From contig OY843611.1 in NCBI GenBank assembly GCA_963692995.1, forward strand, positions 1,178,001 to 1,242,000: 64,000 nt of DNA, given 5' to 3'. The notes beneath the pieces were generated by a model that was given only the letters and a program-made list of their open reading frames with translations, searched no databases and was not told where the DNA came from. Made by a program: the position numbers and the translations under genes. Positions within the stretch are counted from its first letter, which is position 1, and each line of letters opens with the position of its first letter. Below, one piece after another: positions 52,763 to 61,317 of the stretch. This DNA comes from Bin87 sp963692995 (GTDB lineage: Bacteria > Chloroflexota > Dehalococcoidia > Lucifugimonadales > UBA3495).

Positions 52763-53752
52763 ATGAAAGTCGCCGTCCTTGATGATTACCAGAGCGTGGC
52801 CGCCGATATGGCCGATTGGACCAGCTTGCCGGATGGCATCGAAGTAACGTTTTTCAGCGACCACGTGGCTGACGAAGACGCGCTGGCGCAACGGCTGGCC
52901 GACTTTGACATCGTGATGGGAATGCGGGAGCGAACTGCATTCCCCCGTTCCCTGCTGCAACGGCTGCCGGCCTTGCGCTGCCTTATCACCACCGGCGCGC
53001 GCAACGCATCCTTTGATGTTGACGCGGCCACCGCGTTGGGCATCACCGTTTGCGGCACACCGGGGGCCGGCGAAGGGCCGACGGAGCTGACCTGGGGCCT
53101 CATCCTCGGCATACTCCGCCAGATACCGCAGGAACACCGGGCCACCCTGGAGCAGGGCAAATGGGGCATCCATGTCGGCGCCAGCCTGCAAGGCAAGACG
53201 CTGGCTCTACTGGGGTTGGGGCACATCGGATCGCTGGTGGCCCGGGTGGGCAACGCCTTTGATATGCGCGTCATCGCCTGGAGCCAGAACCTGACGGCGG
53301 AACGGGCCGCCGAGTGCAACGCGACGCTGGTGGACAAGGACACATTCTTCGCCGAAGGTGACGTGGTTTCGGTCCACGTGCGGCTGAGCGACCGTACCCT
53401 GGGGCTGGTGGGAGCGCGCGAGATCGGCCTGATGAAACCGACGGCCATCCTGGTGAACATATCCCGAGGCCCCATCGTTGACGAGGCGGCGCTGGTGGAC
53501 GCTTTGCAGCGCCGGGCCATCGGAGGCGCGGCGCTGGATACGTTTGACGTAGAGCCATTGCCGGCCGGACACCCGTTCCTCACTCTGGACAACACCCTGA
53601 TTACGCCTCACGTGGGCTACGTTACCGATGACGGCTACCGGGCCTTCTACGCCGGCGTGGTGGAGAACATCCGCGCTTTTGCGGCCGGCGAACCGGTGCG
53701 CGTCATCAACCCCGACGTACTGCAAGCCGCCAACATGCGGGGACCGGCGTAG
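52763..53752 (+). CDS. D-2-hydroxyacid dehydrogenase, NAD-dependent
   Basis: 329 residues from the ATG at 52763 (a GTG four codons upstream is possible). NAD-binding loop LALLGLGHIGSLVARVGNAF, substrate Arg segment HVRLSDRTLGLVG, NISRGPIVDEAALVDALQRR with the catalytic-type Glu region, and LDNTLITPHVGYVTDDGYRA with the catalytic His. Family members reduce 2-oxo acids (phosphoglycerate, glycerate, lactate). The upstream region is the tail of the triplicated Uma2 unit, so the promoter of this gene may have changed during the duplication. Confidence 0.93.
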   Translation: MKVAVLDDYQSVAADMADWTSLPDGIEVTFFSDHVADEDALAQRLADFDIVMGMRERTAFPRSLLQRLPALRCLITTGARNASFDVDAATALGITVCGTPGAGEGPTELTWGLILGILRQIPQEHRATLEQGKWGIHVGASLQGKTLALLGLGHIGSLVARVGNAFDMRVIAWSQNLTAERAAECNATLVDKDTFFAEGDVVSVHVRLSDRTLGLVGAREIGLMKPTAILVNISRGPIVDEAALVDALQRRAIGGAALDTFDVEPLPAGHPFLTLDNTLITPHVGYVTDDGYRAFYAGVVENIRAFAAGEPVRVINPDVLQAANMRGPA

Positions 53753-53784
53753 ATTATCGCGCGGGTCTGCTTTTGAGGTATTTT

Positions 53785-53863
53785 CAGAATCGAGATTTTA
53801 AGATCTTCGGGATTGCGTCACCCCAATCCCGCTAATTCTACAATCTTGAAAACCCTGATTCTG
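53785..53863. repeat. imperfect long inverted repeat between dehydrogenase and oxidoreductase genes
   Basis: Nested arms: CAGAATC/GATTCTG (53785-53791 and 53857-53863), AAGAT/ATCTT, and CGGGATTG/CAATCCCG (53808-53815 and 53824-53831) with a short loop. The arms and AT-rich body look like a small MITE- or REP-type element; it may also stop transcription. Confidence 0.55.
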
Positions 53864-53889
53864 ACGAAGTTACGAGGAGAAATCGCCAA

Positions 53890-54861
53890 ATGAAAGCCCT
53901 GCGAATTGAAGAGTACGGCAGCGTCGAAGTACTGGAGTGGAAGGATACTCCGGACCCAACGCCCAGTCCGCACCAGGTTCTCATCAAGGTGGACGCCGCC
54001 GGCGTGAACTACGCCGACCTGATGCGGCGGCAGGGCAACTATCCCGGGCCCGACCTGCCGGCCACGCTGGGGCTGGAGGCGGCCGGCACCATCACCGCGC
54101 TGGGTTCCGACGTCACCGACGGCCGCCTCGCCGTGGGCCAGCAGGTGATGGCCATGGGGCCGCAGGGGCAAGCCGAGTACGTCGCAGTCAACCACAATTT
54201 TGTGTTCCCGTATCCCGACGGCATCGACCCGGTACAGGCCGGCGGTATGCCCATCACCTTCCTTACCTCGTACCACCTGCTGAAGACGCGGGGCGCGATG
54301 AACCCCGGCGATACCGTGCTGATCCAGGCCGGAGCGTCGGGGGTCGGCACCGTGGCCATCCAGTTGGCTAAAGAATGGGGCGCCCGGGTGGTCGTCACCG
54401 CCTCCACCGAGGACAAGCTGGAACTGTGCCGCTCCCTAGGAGCGGACGTGACCATTAACTACACCGAGGCTGACTTTGAGGACGCGGTGAAGGAACTCAC
54501 TGACGGACGCGGCGTGGCGCTGGTGCTGGAATGCGTGGGTGGGCCGGTGCTGGAGAAGTCGGTGCGCTGCGTGGCCTCCTACGGGCGCTTGGTGAGCTAC
54601 GGCAACGCCAGCGGACAGCCGGCCAACCTGGCCGCCGCCGACATCACGACGCTGAACCGCACGGTCATCGGGTTCAGCATGGGCCGCTCTCCCATCGGGT
54701 CGCTGGACCACCAGGGCGCGATGAACGACCTGATCCCGATGATCACCGACGGCCGGCTCAAGCTCATTATGGACCGGGTGCTGCCCATGTCGGAAGCCGG
54801 CAGCGCGCACCTGCACCTAGCCTCGCGTGGCACCCGGGGCAAGGTAATCCTGACGCCGTAA
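53890..54861 (+). CDS. quinone oxidoreductase (zinc-free MDR family)
   Basis: 323 residues, GAGGAGAA before the ATG. Medium-chain dehydrogenase/reductase without the zinc ligands: NYADLMRRQGNYPGPDLPAT, LGLEAAGTITALGSDV, NADPH loop LIQAGASGVGTVAIQLAKEW, LGADVTINYTEADFEDAVKE and ECVGGPVLEKSVRCVASYGR. Catalyses one-electron or hydride transfer from NADPH to quinones or enones. First gene of a probable operon with the methyltransferase (25-base gap) and the luciferase-like gene. Confidence 0.93.
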   Translation: MKALRIEEYGSVEVLEWKDTPDPTPSPHQVLIKVDAAGVNYADLMRRQGNYPGPDLPATLGLEAAGTITALGSDVTDGRLAVGQQVMAMGPQGQAEYVAVNHNFVFPYPDGIDPVQAGGMPITFLTSYHLLKTRGAMNPGDTVLIQAGASGVGTVAIQLAKEWGARVVVTASTEDKLELCRSLGADVTINYTEADFEDAVKELTDGRGVALVLECVGGPVLEKSVRCVASYGRLVSYGNASGQPANLAAADITTLNRTVIGFSMGRSPIGSLDHQGAMNDLIPMITDGRLKLIMDRVLPMSEAGSAHLHLASRGTRGKVILTP

Positions 54862-54886
54862 ACCGGCAGTCCGCTGGGAGTTGATA

Positions 54887-55723
54887 ATGAACGCCGCCGC
54901 CCGTTATGCCGCCATATGCGACACGGCTTGGCAGTCCGAAAGGTTGTCCGACATCAATGATCCGGGAGACCCCTGGGGCGACTGGGCCGAGTCGTTTCGG
55001 CTGGATCCCCTCCGGTCGCCGGGCGATAACCTGGCGACTTTGGCCGGGTATTTGAGGGAAACCGACCGTCTGGTTGACGTGGGGGGAGGAGCCGGCCGGG
55101 TATCATTGGCCTTGGCATCTCGCGTGGCGGAAGTGGAGCTGGTGGAACCCTCCGACGGAATGCGCGCTCAGTTCCTGGCGGCCCGTGATGCGGCTGCCAT
55201 CACCAACGCCGTGGTCAGCGACGACTGGTGGATGGATGCGCCAGCGACCGGGGATGTGGTAACGGTTTCGGATGTAACCTATTTCGTCAGCGACATCGTA
55301 CCCTTCGTCGCCAAGCTGCATAACAGCGCGGCGCGCCGGGTAATGATTACGGTTTGGCGACCGACGCCAGACAATATGTACGCCGCGCTACGCGCTACCG
55401 TGCTGGGCGGACATTACCCGTCGCTGCCCGGACTGCCGGAGCTCGCGGCGGTGCTGTGGGAGATGGGATTGCTGCCCGAAATCCGGCCGCTGCCGGAATT
55501 GCCCTGGTGGTATCCGGAAGCCGCCGGCGGGCTGTCCCGTGAGGCGGCAATTGAGTTCGCCGTGGCGCAGCTGGAGAATTCTGATGAAAACGTCCGGAAT
55601 CTGGTTGAAGCCAACTTTGAGCGGATATTTCAGCGTGATGACGAAGTATTCACTCCGCGATGGCTCAGCTCGGCGCGGGAAATACTGATTACTTGGGAAA
55701 CCCACGGCTGGCAGTTGCCATAG
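54887..55723 (+). CDS. class I SAM-dependent methyltransferase
   Basis: 278 residues from the ATG at 54887 (GGGAG six bases upstream). LVDVGGGAGRVSLALASRVA is the SAM-binding motif I and VELVEPSDGMRAQFLAARD gives motif II with the acidic residue at the strand end. DVVTVSDVTYFVSDIVPFV lies where motif IV is expected. The substrate is not predictable; the C-terminal ~100 residues are unlike common subfamilies. Second gene of a probable operon: the luciferase-like gene starts 14 bases after its stop. Confidence 0.88.
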   Translation: MNAAARYAAICDTAWQSERLSDINDPGDPWGDWAESFRLDPLRSPGDNLATLAGYLRETDRLVDVGGGAGRVSLALASRVAEVELVEPSDGMRAQFLAARDAAAITNAVVSDDWWMDAPATGDVVTVSDVTYFVSDIVPFVAKLHNSAARRVMITVWRPTPDNMYAALRATVLGGHYPSLPGLPELAAVLWEMGLLPEIRPLPELPWWYPEAAGGLSREAAIEFAVAQLENSDENVRNLVEANFERIFQRDDEVFTPRWLSSAREILITWETHGWQLP

Positions 55724-55737
55724 TAAGGAAAGATGGA

Positions 55738-56730
55738 ATGGAAAGGATTGGCGTGGCGTTCGCCGGTGGCGGCATGTCGCCGCTGGAAGTGGTTGAATGT
55801 GTGCGGCTGGCTGAAGAGCTGGGTTATGAATCGGCGTGGGTTGCCGAGGGGCACGGGGGCGACCAGTTTTCCATACTGACTGCCGGCGCGTTGGCGACGT
55901 CGCGGATCAAGCTGGGCACCGGCATCAGCAGCGTTTTCGTCCGCAGCGCGCCGACCATCGCCATGGCGGCGGCGTGTGTGGACCACTATTCCGGAGGACG
56001 GTTCATCCTGGGCCTGGGCAGCAGCCACAAGGTGCAGGTAGAGCCGGAGCATGGGCTGGAGTTCTCCGGGGCGATCCCGCGAGTGCGCGACACGGTGGCG
56101 ATAGTGCGCCGTTTGTTGAGCGACGGCGTGCTGGAGAACTATCGCGGAGAGGCCATCAACATCGACACCTTCGACTTCCACTTCCCGGTCCTGCGGCCCG
56201 AAATGCCCATCTACTTGGCGGCGGTGTTCCCCCGAATGCTGGAAATCGCCGGCGAGATCAGCCAGGGCATCCTGCTGACTTGGTGCACGCCGGAACACGC
56301 CCGGACGGCGGCGCAGCACGTCGCCATCGGAGCGGAACGGGCCGGCGTCAGCCCCGACCAGGTGGAGATGGCAATGCTGGTGGGAGTCGCCGCGCCGGAG
56401 GCCGACCACGGCGGCATGCGCCGGGTGGCCGCCGCCTATGCCGGTCGCTTCCCCCGATACCGACGCCTGATGGCCGAAGCCGGCTTTGCCGACGAGGTGG
56501 AAATGGTGCGCCGCGCCTGGCGGCAGGGCAACGTCGCCGAGGCCGAGGCGCTGGTGCCGGTAGGTCTCATCAACCGGATGTCGTTGCCTGCGGACCCTGG
56601 AGCGCGGAAGGAGCGGCTGGCGGAGTACCGAGAGGCGGGTATCACGTTGCCGATAATCGCGCCGCGAGTGGCCGGCCGAAACGCCGGCGAGACGGCGCGG
56701 TTGATTATCCGCGCCAACGCGCCGACGTAG
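55738..56730 (+). CDS. LLM-class (F420/FMN) flavin-dependent oxidoreductase
   Basis: 330 residues from the ATG at 55738, with AAGGAAAG about eight bases upstream; the frame is open from 55660 but that part overlaps the methyltransferase. TIM-barrel member of the luciferase superfamily of the shorter F420-dependent reductase/dehydrogenase type: VECVRLAEELGYESAWVAEG, IKLGTGISSVFVRSAPTIAM, YSGGRFILGLGSSHKVQVEP and MPIYLAAVFPRMLEIAGEIS. Smaller than the homologue at 2566, so it is a different subfamily. Third gene of the operon that starts at 53890; together with the quinone oxidoreductase it points to redox chemistry on a methylated or unsaturated compound. Confidence 0.9.
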   Translation: MERIGVAFAGGGMSPLEVVECVRLAEELGYESAWVAEGHGGDQFSILTAGALATSRIKLGTGISSVFVRSAPTIAMAAACVDHYSGGRFILGLGSSHKVQVEPEHGLEFSGAIPRVRDTVAIVRRLLSDGVLENYRGEAINIDTFDFHFPVLRPEMPIYLAAVFPRMLEIAGEISQGILLTWCTPEHARTAAQHVAIGAERAGVSPDQVEMAMLVGVAAPEADHGGMRRVAAAYAGRFPRYRRLMAEAGFADEVEMVRRAWRQGNVAEAEALVPVGLINRMSLPADPGARKERLAEYREAGITLPIIAPRVAGRNAGETARLIIRANAPT

Positions 56731-56749
56731 CGAAAAGCGGTCCCGTCGA

Positions 56750-57118
56750 TTATTCGTCGGCGGGTAGCCAGGGGGACCAGAGGGTCAGAGGGATGGTGAC
56801 GGAGATGCGAGGCTGATCCCCGACCACGGCGGTAGTGTGGCCCTGACCGGTGAGGTCGTCAGCCAACAGTACGTCGCCGGCTCCGAACCGACGCTTGGCG
56901 CCGTCGCCGATGCCAACTTCCATCTCCCCGGACAGGGTAATGACGTACTGCCGGCGCGGAGCGGTGTGCCAGTCGGAGAAGTACCCCGGCTCAAAGCGGC
57001 GGAAGTTGACGCCGGGAGTCACCTGCATCCCGCTGTGCACGGCGCGCTCGCCGGGCAGGTCCAGATCTTGGAAGTGGGTTTGGCCGTCGTCTCCGGTGTA
57101 GATGCGAACAAATGCCAT
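56750..57118 (-). CDS. small cupin-domain protein
   Basis: 122 residues from the ATG at 57118 (AGGAGG seven bases upstream); the frame is open to 57229. Cupin barrel: FRRFEPGYFSDWHTAPRRQY, VITLSGEMEVGIGDGAKRRF and GAGDVLLADDLTGQGHTTAV. The metal-binding motif is partly kept: HTA and E in GEM, and H in GHTT, so a bound metal is likely. It may be a small-molecule binding or modifying protein. Convergent with the luciferase-like gene. Confidence 0.85.
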   Translation of the reverse strand: MAFVRIYTGDDGQTHFQDLDLPGERAVHSGMQVTPGVNFRRFEPGYFSDWHTAPRRQYVITLSGEMEVGIGDGAKRRFGAGDVLLADDLTGQGHTTAVVGDQPRISVTIPLTLWSPWLPADE

Positions 57119-57203
57119 GGTAAATCCTCCTGTTGTCAGATCATTTCCATTGGGAAAGGGTTTTGCGACAGCTGCGGCCGGGCCGCTGCGTTCCCCCGAT
57201 ATT

Positions 57204-57540
57204 CTAGCGCATTCCGCCGTCGGCCTCACGTGTGCCCGGTTTGGTGGCGTGGGATGGTGAAGCGGCTGTCGGGCGGGTCCGGATCGCGAGGTAGTATTCG
57301 CAGCCCAAGTCCAGGATGCCTAACTTGCCCCGGTAGCGCACCCGGCGTCGGAAAGTCGGCAAGGCCCGTAGTTCCGCCAATATCAACAAACAACAGGTCG
57401 GCGCCAGTCCCGCCAGCAACCGTTGCCGCCGGCCGGGGGTGGTTACTGCGCTCCGGTTCAAGGCGAAGCGTTGCTGGCCATCCTTGAAGCACTGTTCCGT
57501 CCGCATCCGCTCCCGGTACATCCGCACCGCCCGGCGCGCT
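57204..57540 (-). pseudogene. remnant of an IS4-type transposase, C-terminal part
   Basis: A frame on the minus strand contains MYRERMRTEQCFKDGQQRFA with the Y-(2)-R-(3)-E spacing typical of IS4-family transposases, then RRQRLLAGLAPTCCLLILAE and RRVRYRGKLGILDLGCEYY, the usual C-terminal helices. The catalytic DDE part and the N-terminus are absent and no inverted repeats are visible, so this is a decayed fragment. It lies just upstream of the alternative complex III cluster. Confidence 0.5.
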
Positions 57541-57616
57541 TGGGCATTGCTTGCAGGGAGCGGATCAGGCTGGCCCGTCCGAAACCTGGGGCAATTCCAC
57601 CCGTCAGGCCCGCCCC

Positions 57617-57710
57617 GGAGAGACCAACACCCGGAGAGACCAACCTTTTTCAACCCCTCAATCAACTCAAAGTGGGTAGGTGTGGGGCCGTCGGCTTGTT
57701 GACAGGCCCC
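57617..57710 (+). repeat. dispersed repeat copy 2 (with 13398-13486)
   Basis: Shares ordered blocks with the copy before zur: ACCCGGAGAGACC, TTTCAACCCCTCA, CTCAAAGTGGGTA and a terminal GTTGACA. It also contains an internal direct repeat (CCGGAGAGACCAAC twice). It probably belonged to a mobile element, as the transposase remnant adjoins it. Confidence 0.55.
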
Positions 57711-57725
57711 GGTGAATGTGATAAT
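57699..57725 (+). promoter_or_regulatory. candidate promoter of the alternative complex III cluster
   Basis: TTGACA (57699-57704), 15-base spacer, extended -10 TGTGATAAT (GATAAT 57720-57725). The TTGACA is the end of the dispersed repeat. The first gene starts at 57831. Confidence 0.45.
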
Positions 57726-57830
57726 TTTCACCAGCCAAAAACGGGCTACGCGATTCCTCTCGAATCACCCCGCCCATCCGCATTTGACTAGCCCAACCTC
57801 CAGCCGTTCCAGAGCAGGTTCACTCCCAAA

Positions 57831-58133
57831 ATGCCGCAGACCGATCCCAACGCGATGAACGCAGTGTTCTGGAGCGATGTCAGCCTCTGGTTGACTTATC
57901 TCTGGATTTACTTCCCCCTCATCATCATCTTCGCGTTCTGCATGCTGATCGCTCATGGGCTGATCCCGTCGGGCGTGCGGACCGGAACCTATCCGGCGAC
58001 GTTCTCCCGTTTGCGAATACCGATCACTGTAGTCGGCGCGGGTGCGCTGGTCGGCGCAGTGGTGATGATGATCCTGACCATTACACAAACACCGATTACG
58101 CTGCTCAACGTTTGGGATCGTCTGTTTGTATAA
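57831..58133 (+). CDS. small membrane protein at the head of the alternative complex III cluster
   Basis: 100 residues with two membrane helices (LWIYFPLIIIFAFCMLIAHG and ITVVGAGALVGAVVMMILTI). I recognise no family. It lies immediately upstream of the cytochrome and molybdopterin genes on the same strand, so it may be a small subunit of the complex or a biogenesis helper. The ribosome-binding site is weak. Confidence 0.6.
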   Translation: MPQTDPNAMNAVFWSDVSLWLTYLWIYFPLIIIFAFCMLIAHGLIPSGVRTGTYPATFSRLRIPITVVGAGALVGAVVMMILTITQTPITLLNVWDRLFV

Positions 58134-58260
58134 ACGCCGGTGAATGCCGGGCTACGCTCTCCGCAAACTCTGGCCTGGCCTGAGGCTGCTACGCGACGCC
58201 ATATCACTAACCACCATCTGACGCTTCTAGCAAACCTGACCACCGACCTTCTCAAGTCAA

Positions 58261-58956
58261 ATGCCACCCCTGCCACCAACTCGACAGCTCATTCCCCTGG
58301 CAATTGCCGGGTTCGCAGTAACCGCCATCGTTGCCTTCATCTTGGTGGTGCTGTTCATGTCCTGGTTTTCCAACCCGCCCTTTGGATGGGGCAACGCGCC
58401 AGACCAACCCATAGGCTTCCCGCACACTGTCCACGCCGGGTCGGCGGAAGAAGGCGGCCATGCCATCCAGTGCGAGTTCTGCCATCGCAACGTCACCACC
58501 GGAGCTGCGGCCACCGTGCCGGCAGTGGAGGTGTGCGTGATCTGCCACAAACAGATTAATGGCAGCAACGTCACCGCCAGCGCTCGGGAGCAGATTGAGG
58601 AAATCAGTCCGGATCAACTGGTTGACATCCAGCGGGTGCTGGACAGGCACGCCGAAAGTCGGCCCATTGACTGGGAACGAGTCCACCGAATGCCTGACCA
58701 CGTCCGGTTCGTCCACGAAGCCCACCTGCGATTCCTGACCCAAGGCGAGCCACGTACCGTAACCTTGCCGGTGGGCGACGAAAAGCCCATTAACCTGCCC
58801 GTTACAGTGCCCGAGGCCTGCTCCGTGTGCCATGGCGACGTGGCCAACATGGAAGAAGTTCAGCCCCAGCAGGGCCAGTCGCTGAAGATGGGCACCTGCT
58901 TGGACTGTCACCGGGAAAACGACGTAAGTACAGACTGCACAGTCTGTCATAAATAG
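58261..58956 (+). CDS. actA: pentaheme cytochrome c subunit (ActA-like)
   Basis: 231 residues. One N-terminal membrane helix (LAIAGFAVTAIVAFILVVLF) anchors a domain with five CxxCH heme sites: CEFCH, CVICH, CSVCH, CLDCH and CTVCH. Five hemes match ActA of alternative complex III; other multi-heme families usually differ in number. Additional His (FPHTVHAGS, FVHEAHLRF) can be distal ligands. It should face outside the cell membrane and accept electrons from the quinol-oxidising subunits. First large gene of the act operon. Confidence 0.9.
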   Translation: MPPLPPTRQLIPLAIAGFAVTAIVAFILVVLFMSWFSNPPFGWGNAPDQPIGFPHTVHAGSAEEGGHAIQCEFCHRNVTTGAAATVPAVEVCVICHKQINGSNVTASAREQIEEISPDQLVDIQRVLDRHAESRPIDWERVHRMPDHVRFVHEAHLRFLTQGEPRTVTLPVGDEKPINLPVTVPEACSVCHGDVANMEEVQPQQGQSLKMGTCLDCHRENDVSTDCTVCHK

Positions 58957-59012
58957 GTTGACGCGAGAACGGCACACGCCGACGCCGGACTGATGAACAC
59001 GGAATTTCTCCA

Positions 59013-61253
59013 ATGAAACTGACGCGCCGCAATTTCCTCGCCTGGGCTGGCATCGCTGCAACGGGAGCGATTGCTTGCGACCTGTTTGACGACGAACTGC
59101 GGGTGCAGAGCCCGGCGCTGATCCCGGAGGATCTCGTCAAGGGACGGGACAATTGGTACGCCACTTACGATCCGTCCGTTCCCGGGGGGCAGAGCATCCT
59201 GGTGCGCGTGATGGAAGGTCGGGCCAAGAAAGTGCGCGGCAACCCCCGATTCCCCACCAACCAGGGCAAGCAGTCGGCGGCTGCGGATGCAGTTCTCCAA
59301 TCGCTTTATCATCCCGACCGCATCGCCGGGCCGATGTTGCGCAACGGGCCCCGGGGGTCGGGACGGTATCGGGCCATCGGTTGGGATGAGGCGCTGAATC
59401 GCTTCAGAGCGGCGGTGGACGACCGGGGCGACGGGATGCTGTTGATTACAGAAGCGCAATGCGCCGGTTTCGCCCATATCTGCCAGGTTTTCGCCGAAGC
59501 ATTCGGCGGGCGGCACCTGCGCTACGACGGGCTGGACGACTCGGCCTACGGCGCGGCGGTGCAGGACGTTCTAGGTACGACCCGTATGCCGTGGCACGAC
59601 ATCGCTCACGCGGAGACGTTGGTGAGCTTCGGCTCGGACTTCCTCTCCACATGGGGCAACCCCACGGCTTATTCGGTGGCCTATGGGAAGTTTCGCAGCA
59701 AGGAACACCGGGGTCGCCACATTCACTTTGGCTCACGCTACTCGCTTACGGCGGCCAACGCCGACAAGTGGGTGCCCATTGCGCCAGGCTCGGAAGGGTA
59801 TGCGGCAATGGCCTTGGGCTGGGCCGTTGCAACGTCTCACCCGGAATCTTCTTATGTACAGGCGGTCACCGGAGAAGCGGGGCCGGGAGCATTAAGCGGA
59901 TTCTCGCCGGACGCGATGGCCGGGATGCTCCAAATACCGGAAGCGGCGCTGGACGGCGAGAACATCAACCGCTTCTTTGAGCATCTGGCCCATGACTACG
60001 TGGCGCACGGTGGACTGGCTATCGGCGGCGGCGGCGAGGCCGGCGCGTACAGCAACGGCAAGTTCAACGCCTCGGCAGCGCTGATGCTGAACTACCTGCT
60101 GGGCAACGTGGGCAAATCCGGAGGGATGCAACCCGACGCCGGGGCGCCCATCGGTAGCGCGCCCCGCAACGCGCCCCCGGCTACGCTGCGCGACTGGCGG
60201 CAGGCCGTTTCCGAAATCAACGCCGGACGCGCCCGAATGGTTATTGTGCATAACGCCGATCCGGTGTACGGCCTTCCCTCCGGCGTAGGCATCCGCGAAG
60301 CGTTATCCAACGAAAACTTGGCAGTCATTAGCGCCAGCCCATTCCTGGATGAAACGGCAGCTATGGCCGACCTGATCATCCCAGATCGTGCCGGGCTGGA
60401 AAATTGGGGTGACGACGCCCCCAACCCGGCGCCCGGTTACAAGGTGTACGCCGTTCAGCAGCCGGTAGTGAACCCTCTGCCTGACCTGGACCCGCGCAGT
60501 TTCCCTGATATCCTGCTCTCTTCGGCGGCCGACTTGGGCCGGGGCGATATGGTGCCGGCCGCGAGCTACGAGGAATTGATCCGGGCCAACATTGCAGAAC
60601 TGGGCGCCGACTTCACCGAAGCGTTGAAGAACGGCGGCTGGTGGGACGAGGGAGACACCGCCCGGGGGGCGGATCCGCCGAGTGGTTTGCTCGATAGCGT
60701 GGCCGGAATGGCCTCCATGCCGCAAGTGCAGGGGTCGGGTGATTTTCAGTTGCAGCCTTTTGCACACCACACCCTACTGGACGGGCGCAACGCCCATCTG
60801 CCCTGGGCGCAGAGTACGCCGGATCCCTTGACCACCGTGGCTTGGCAAACTTGGGTTGACATCAACTACACCCAGGGCAAGAACATGGGCCTCCGCGAAG
60901 GCGACGTGGTGAACATCACGACGGCTAACGGGAGCATCCAGGCGCTGGTTTATCTGAACCCGGCCTCCCCGCCCGGCATCGCCGCGGTTCCTATGGGCGG
61001 CGGACGGCAAATCGGCTCCGATTACGCCACGGGCCGAGACGCTCGAGAGAGCAGCAATGTGATGTCTATCCTGACGGTGGCCGAGGCGGACGGCAGCGGC
61101 GGTTTGGCGTGGAGCGCGAACCGCTGCACGATAACGCCGGCCAACGACAGCATGCCCGTATCCAAGCTGGAGGGCGGCTACACTAGCCGGGAGGTTGGAG
61201 CTCATCCAGCCGAACAGGTTTTCAAGAGCGTTACCGATGGGGAGGGTCACTAG
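59013..61253 (+). CDS. actB1: molybdopterin-oxidoreductase-fold subunit of alternative complex III (N-terminal half of ActB)
   Basis: 746 residues. A Tat-type signal begins TRRNFLAWAGIAATGA. The body is the molybdopterin-oxidoreductase fold (RAIGWDEALNRFRAAVDD, VSFGSDFLSTWGNPTAYSVA, MVIVHNADPVYGLPSGVG) with the C-terminal dinucleotide-binding-like domain (HLPWAQSTPDPLTTVAWQTW). The N-terminal cysteine set for a [4Fe-4S] cluster and the Mo ligand are missing, as in ActB, whose MopB part binds no molybdenum cofactor. In Chloroflexus and Rhodothermus this is fused with the Fe-S part; here the Fe-S part is a separate gene. The stop is 64 bases before that gene. Confidence 0.9.
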   Translation: MKLTRRNFLAWAGIAATGAIACDLFDDELRVQSPALIPEDLVKGRDNWYATYDPSVPGGQSILVRVMEGRAKKVRGNPRFPTNQGKQSAAADAVLQSLYHPDRIAGPMLRNGPRGSGRYRAIGWDEALNRFRAAVDDRGDGMLLITEAQCAGFAHICQVFAEAFGGRHLRYDGLDDSAYGAAVQDVLGTTRMPWHDIAHAETLVSFGSDFLSTWGNPTAYSVAYGKFRSKEHRGRHIHFGSRYSLTAANADKWVPIAPGSEGYAAMALGWAVATSHPESSYVQAVTGEAGPGALSGFSPDAMAGMLQIPEAALDGENINRFFEHLAHDYVAHGGLAIGGGGEAGAYSNGKFNASAALMLNYLLGNVGKSGGMQPDAGAPIGSAPRNAPPATLRDWRQAVSEINAGRARMVIVHNADPVYGLPSGVGIREALSNENLAVISASPFLDETAAMADLIIPDRAGLENWGDDAPNPAPGYKVYAVQQPVVNPLPDLDPRSFPDILLSSAADLGRGDMVPAASYEELIRANIAELGADFTEALKNGGWWDEGDTARGADPPSGLLDSVAGMASMPQVQGSGDFQLQPFAHHTLLDGRNAHLPWAQSTPDPLTTVAWQTWVDINYTQGKNMGLREGDVVNITTANGSIQALVYLNPASPPGIAAVPMGGGRQIGSDYATGRDARESSNVMSILTVAEADGSGGLAWSANRCTITPANDSMPVSKLEGGYTSREVGAHPAEQVFKSVTDGEGH

Positions 61254-61266
61254 GGCCAACGACTGG

Positions 61267-61286
61267 ATTTCCGCTTTCGCGGGAAT
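61267..61286. repeat. type B palindrome, inverted near-copy inside the act operon
   Basis: ATTTCCGC-TTTC-GCGGGAAT, one mismatch from the copies at 14065, 25382 and 33251 and in the opposite orientation. It lies between actB1 and the Fe-S gene. Confidence 0.75.
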
Positions 61287-61317
61287 GACGCACCGGGACC
61301 CCGGGAATAACTGAGAG

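Noticed and set aside
58140..58559. 139-codon plus-strand frame between the small membrane protein and the cytochrome gene
   Set aside because: It overlaps the pentaheme cytochrome gene in another frame and has no ribosome-binding site or motif.
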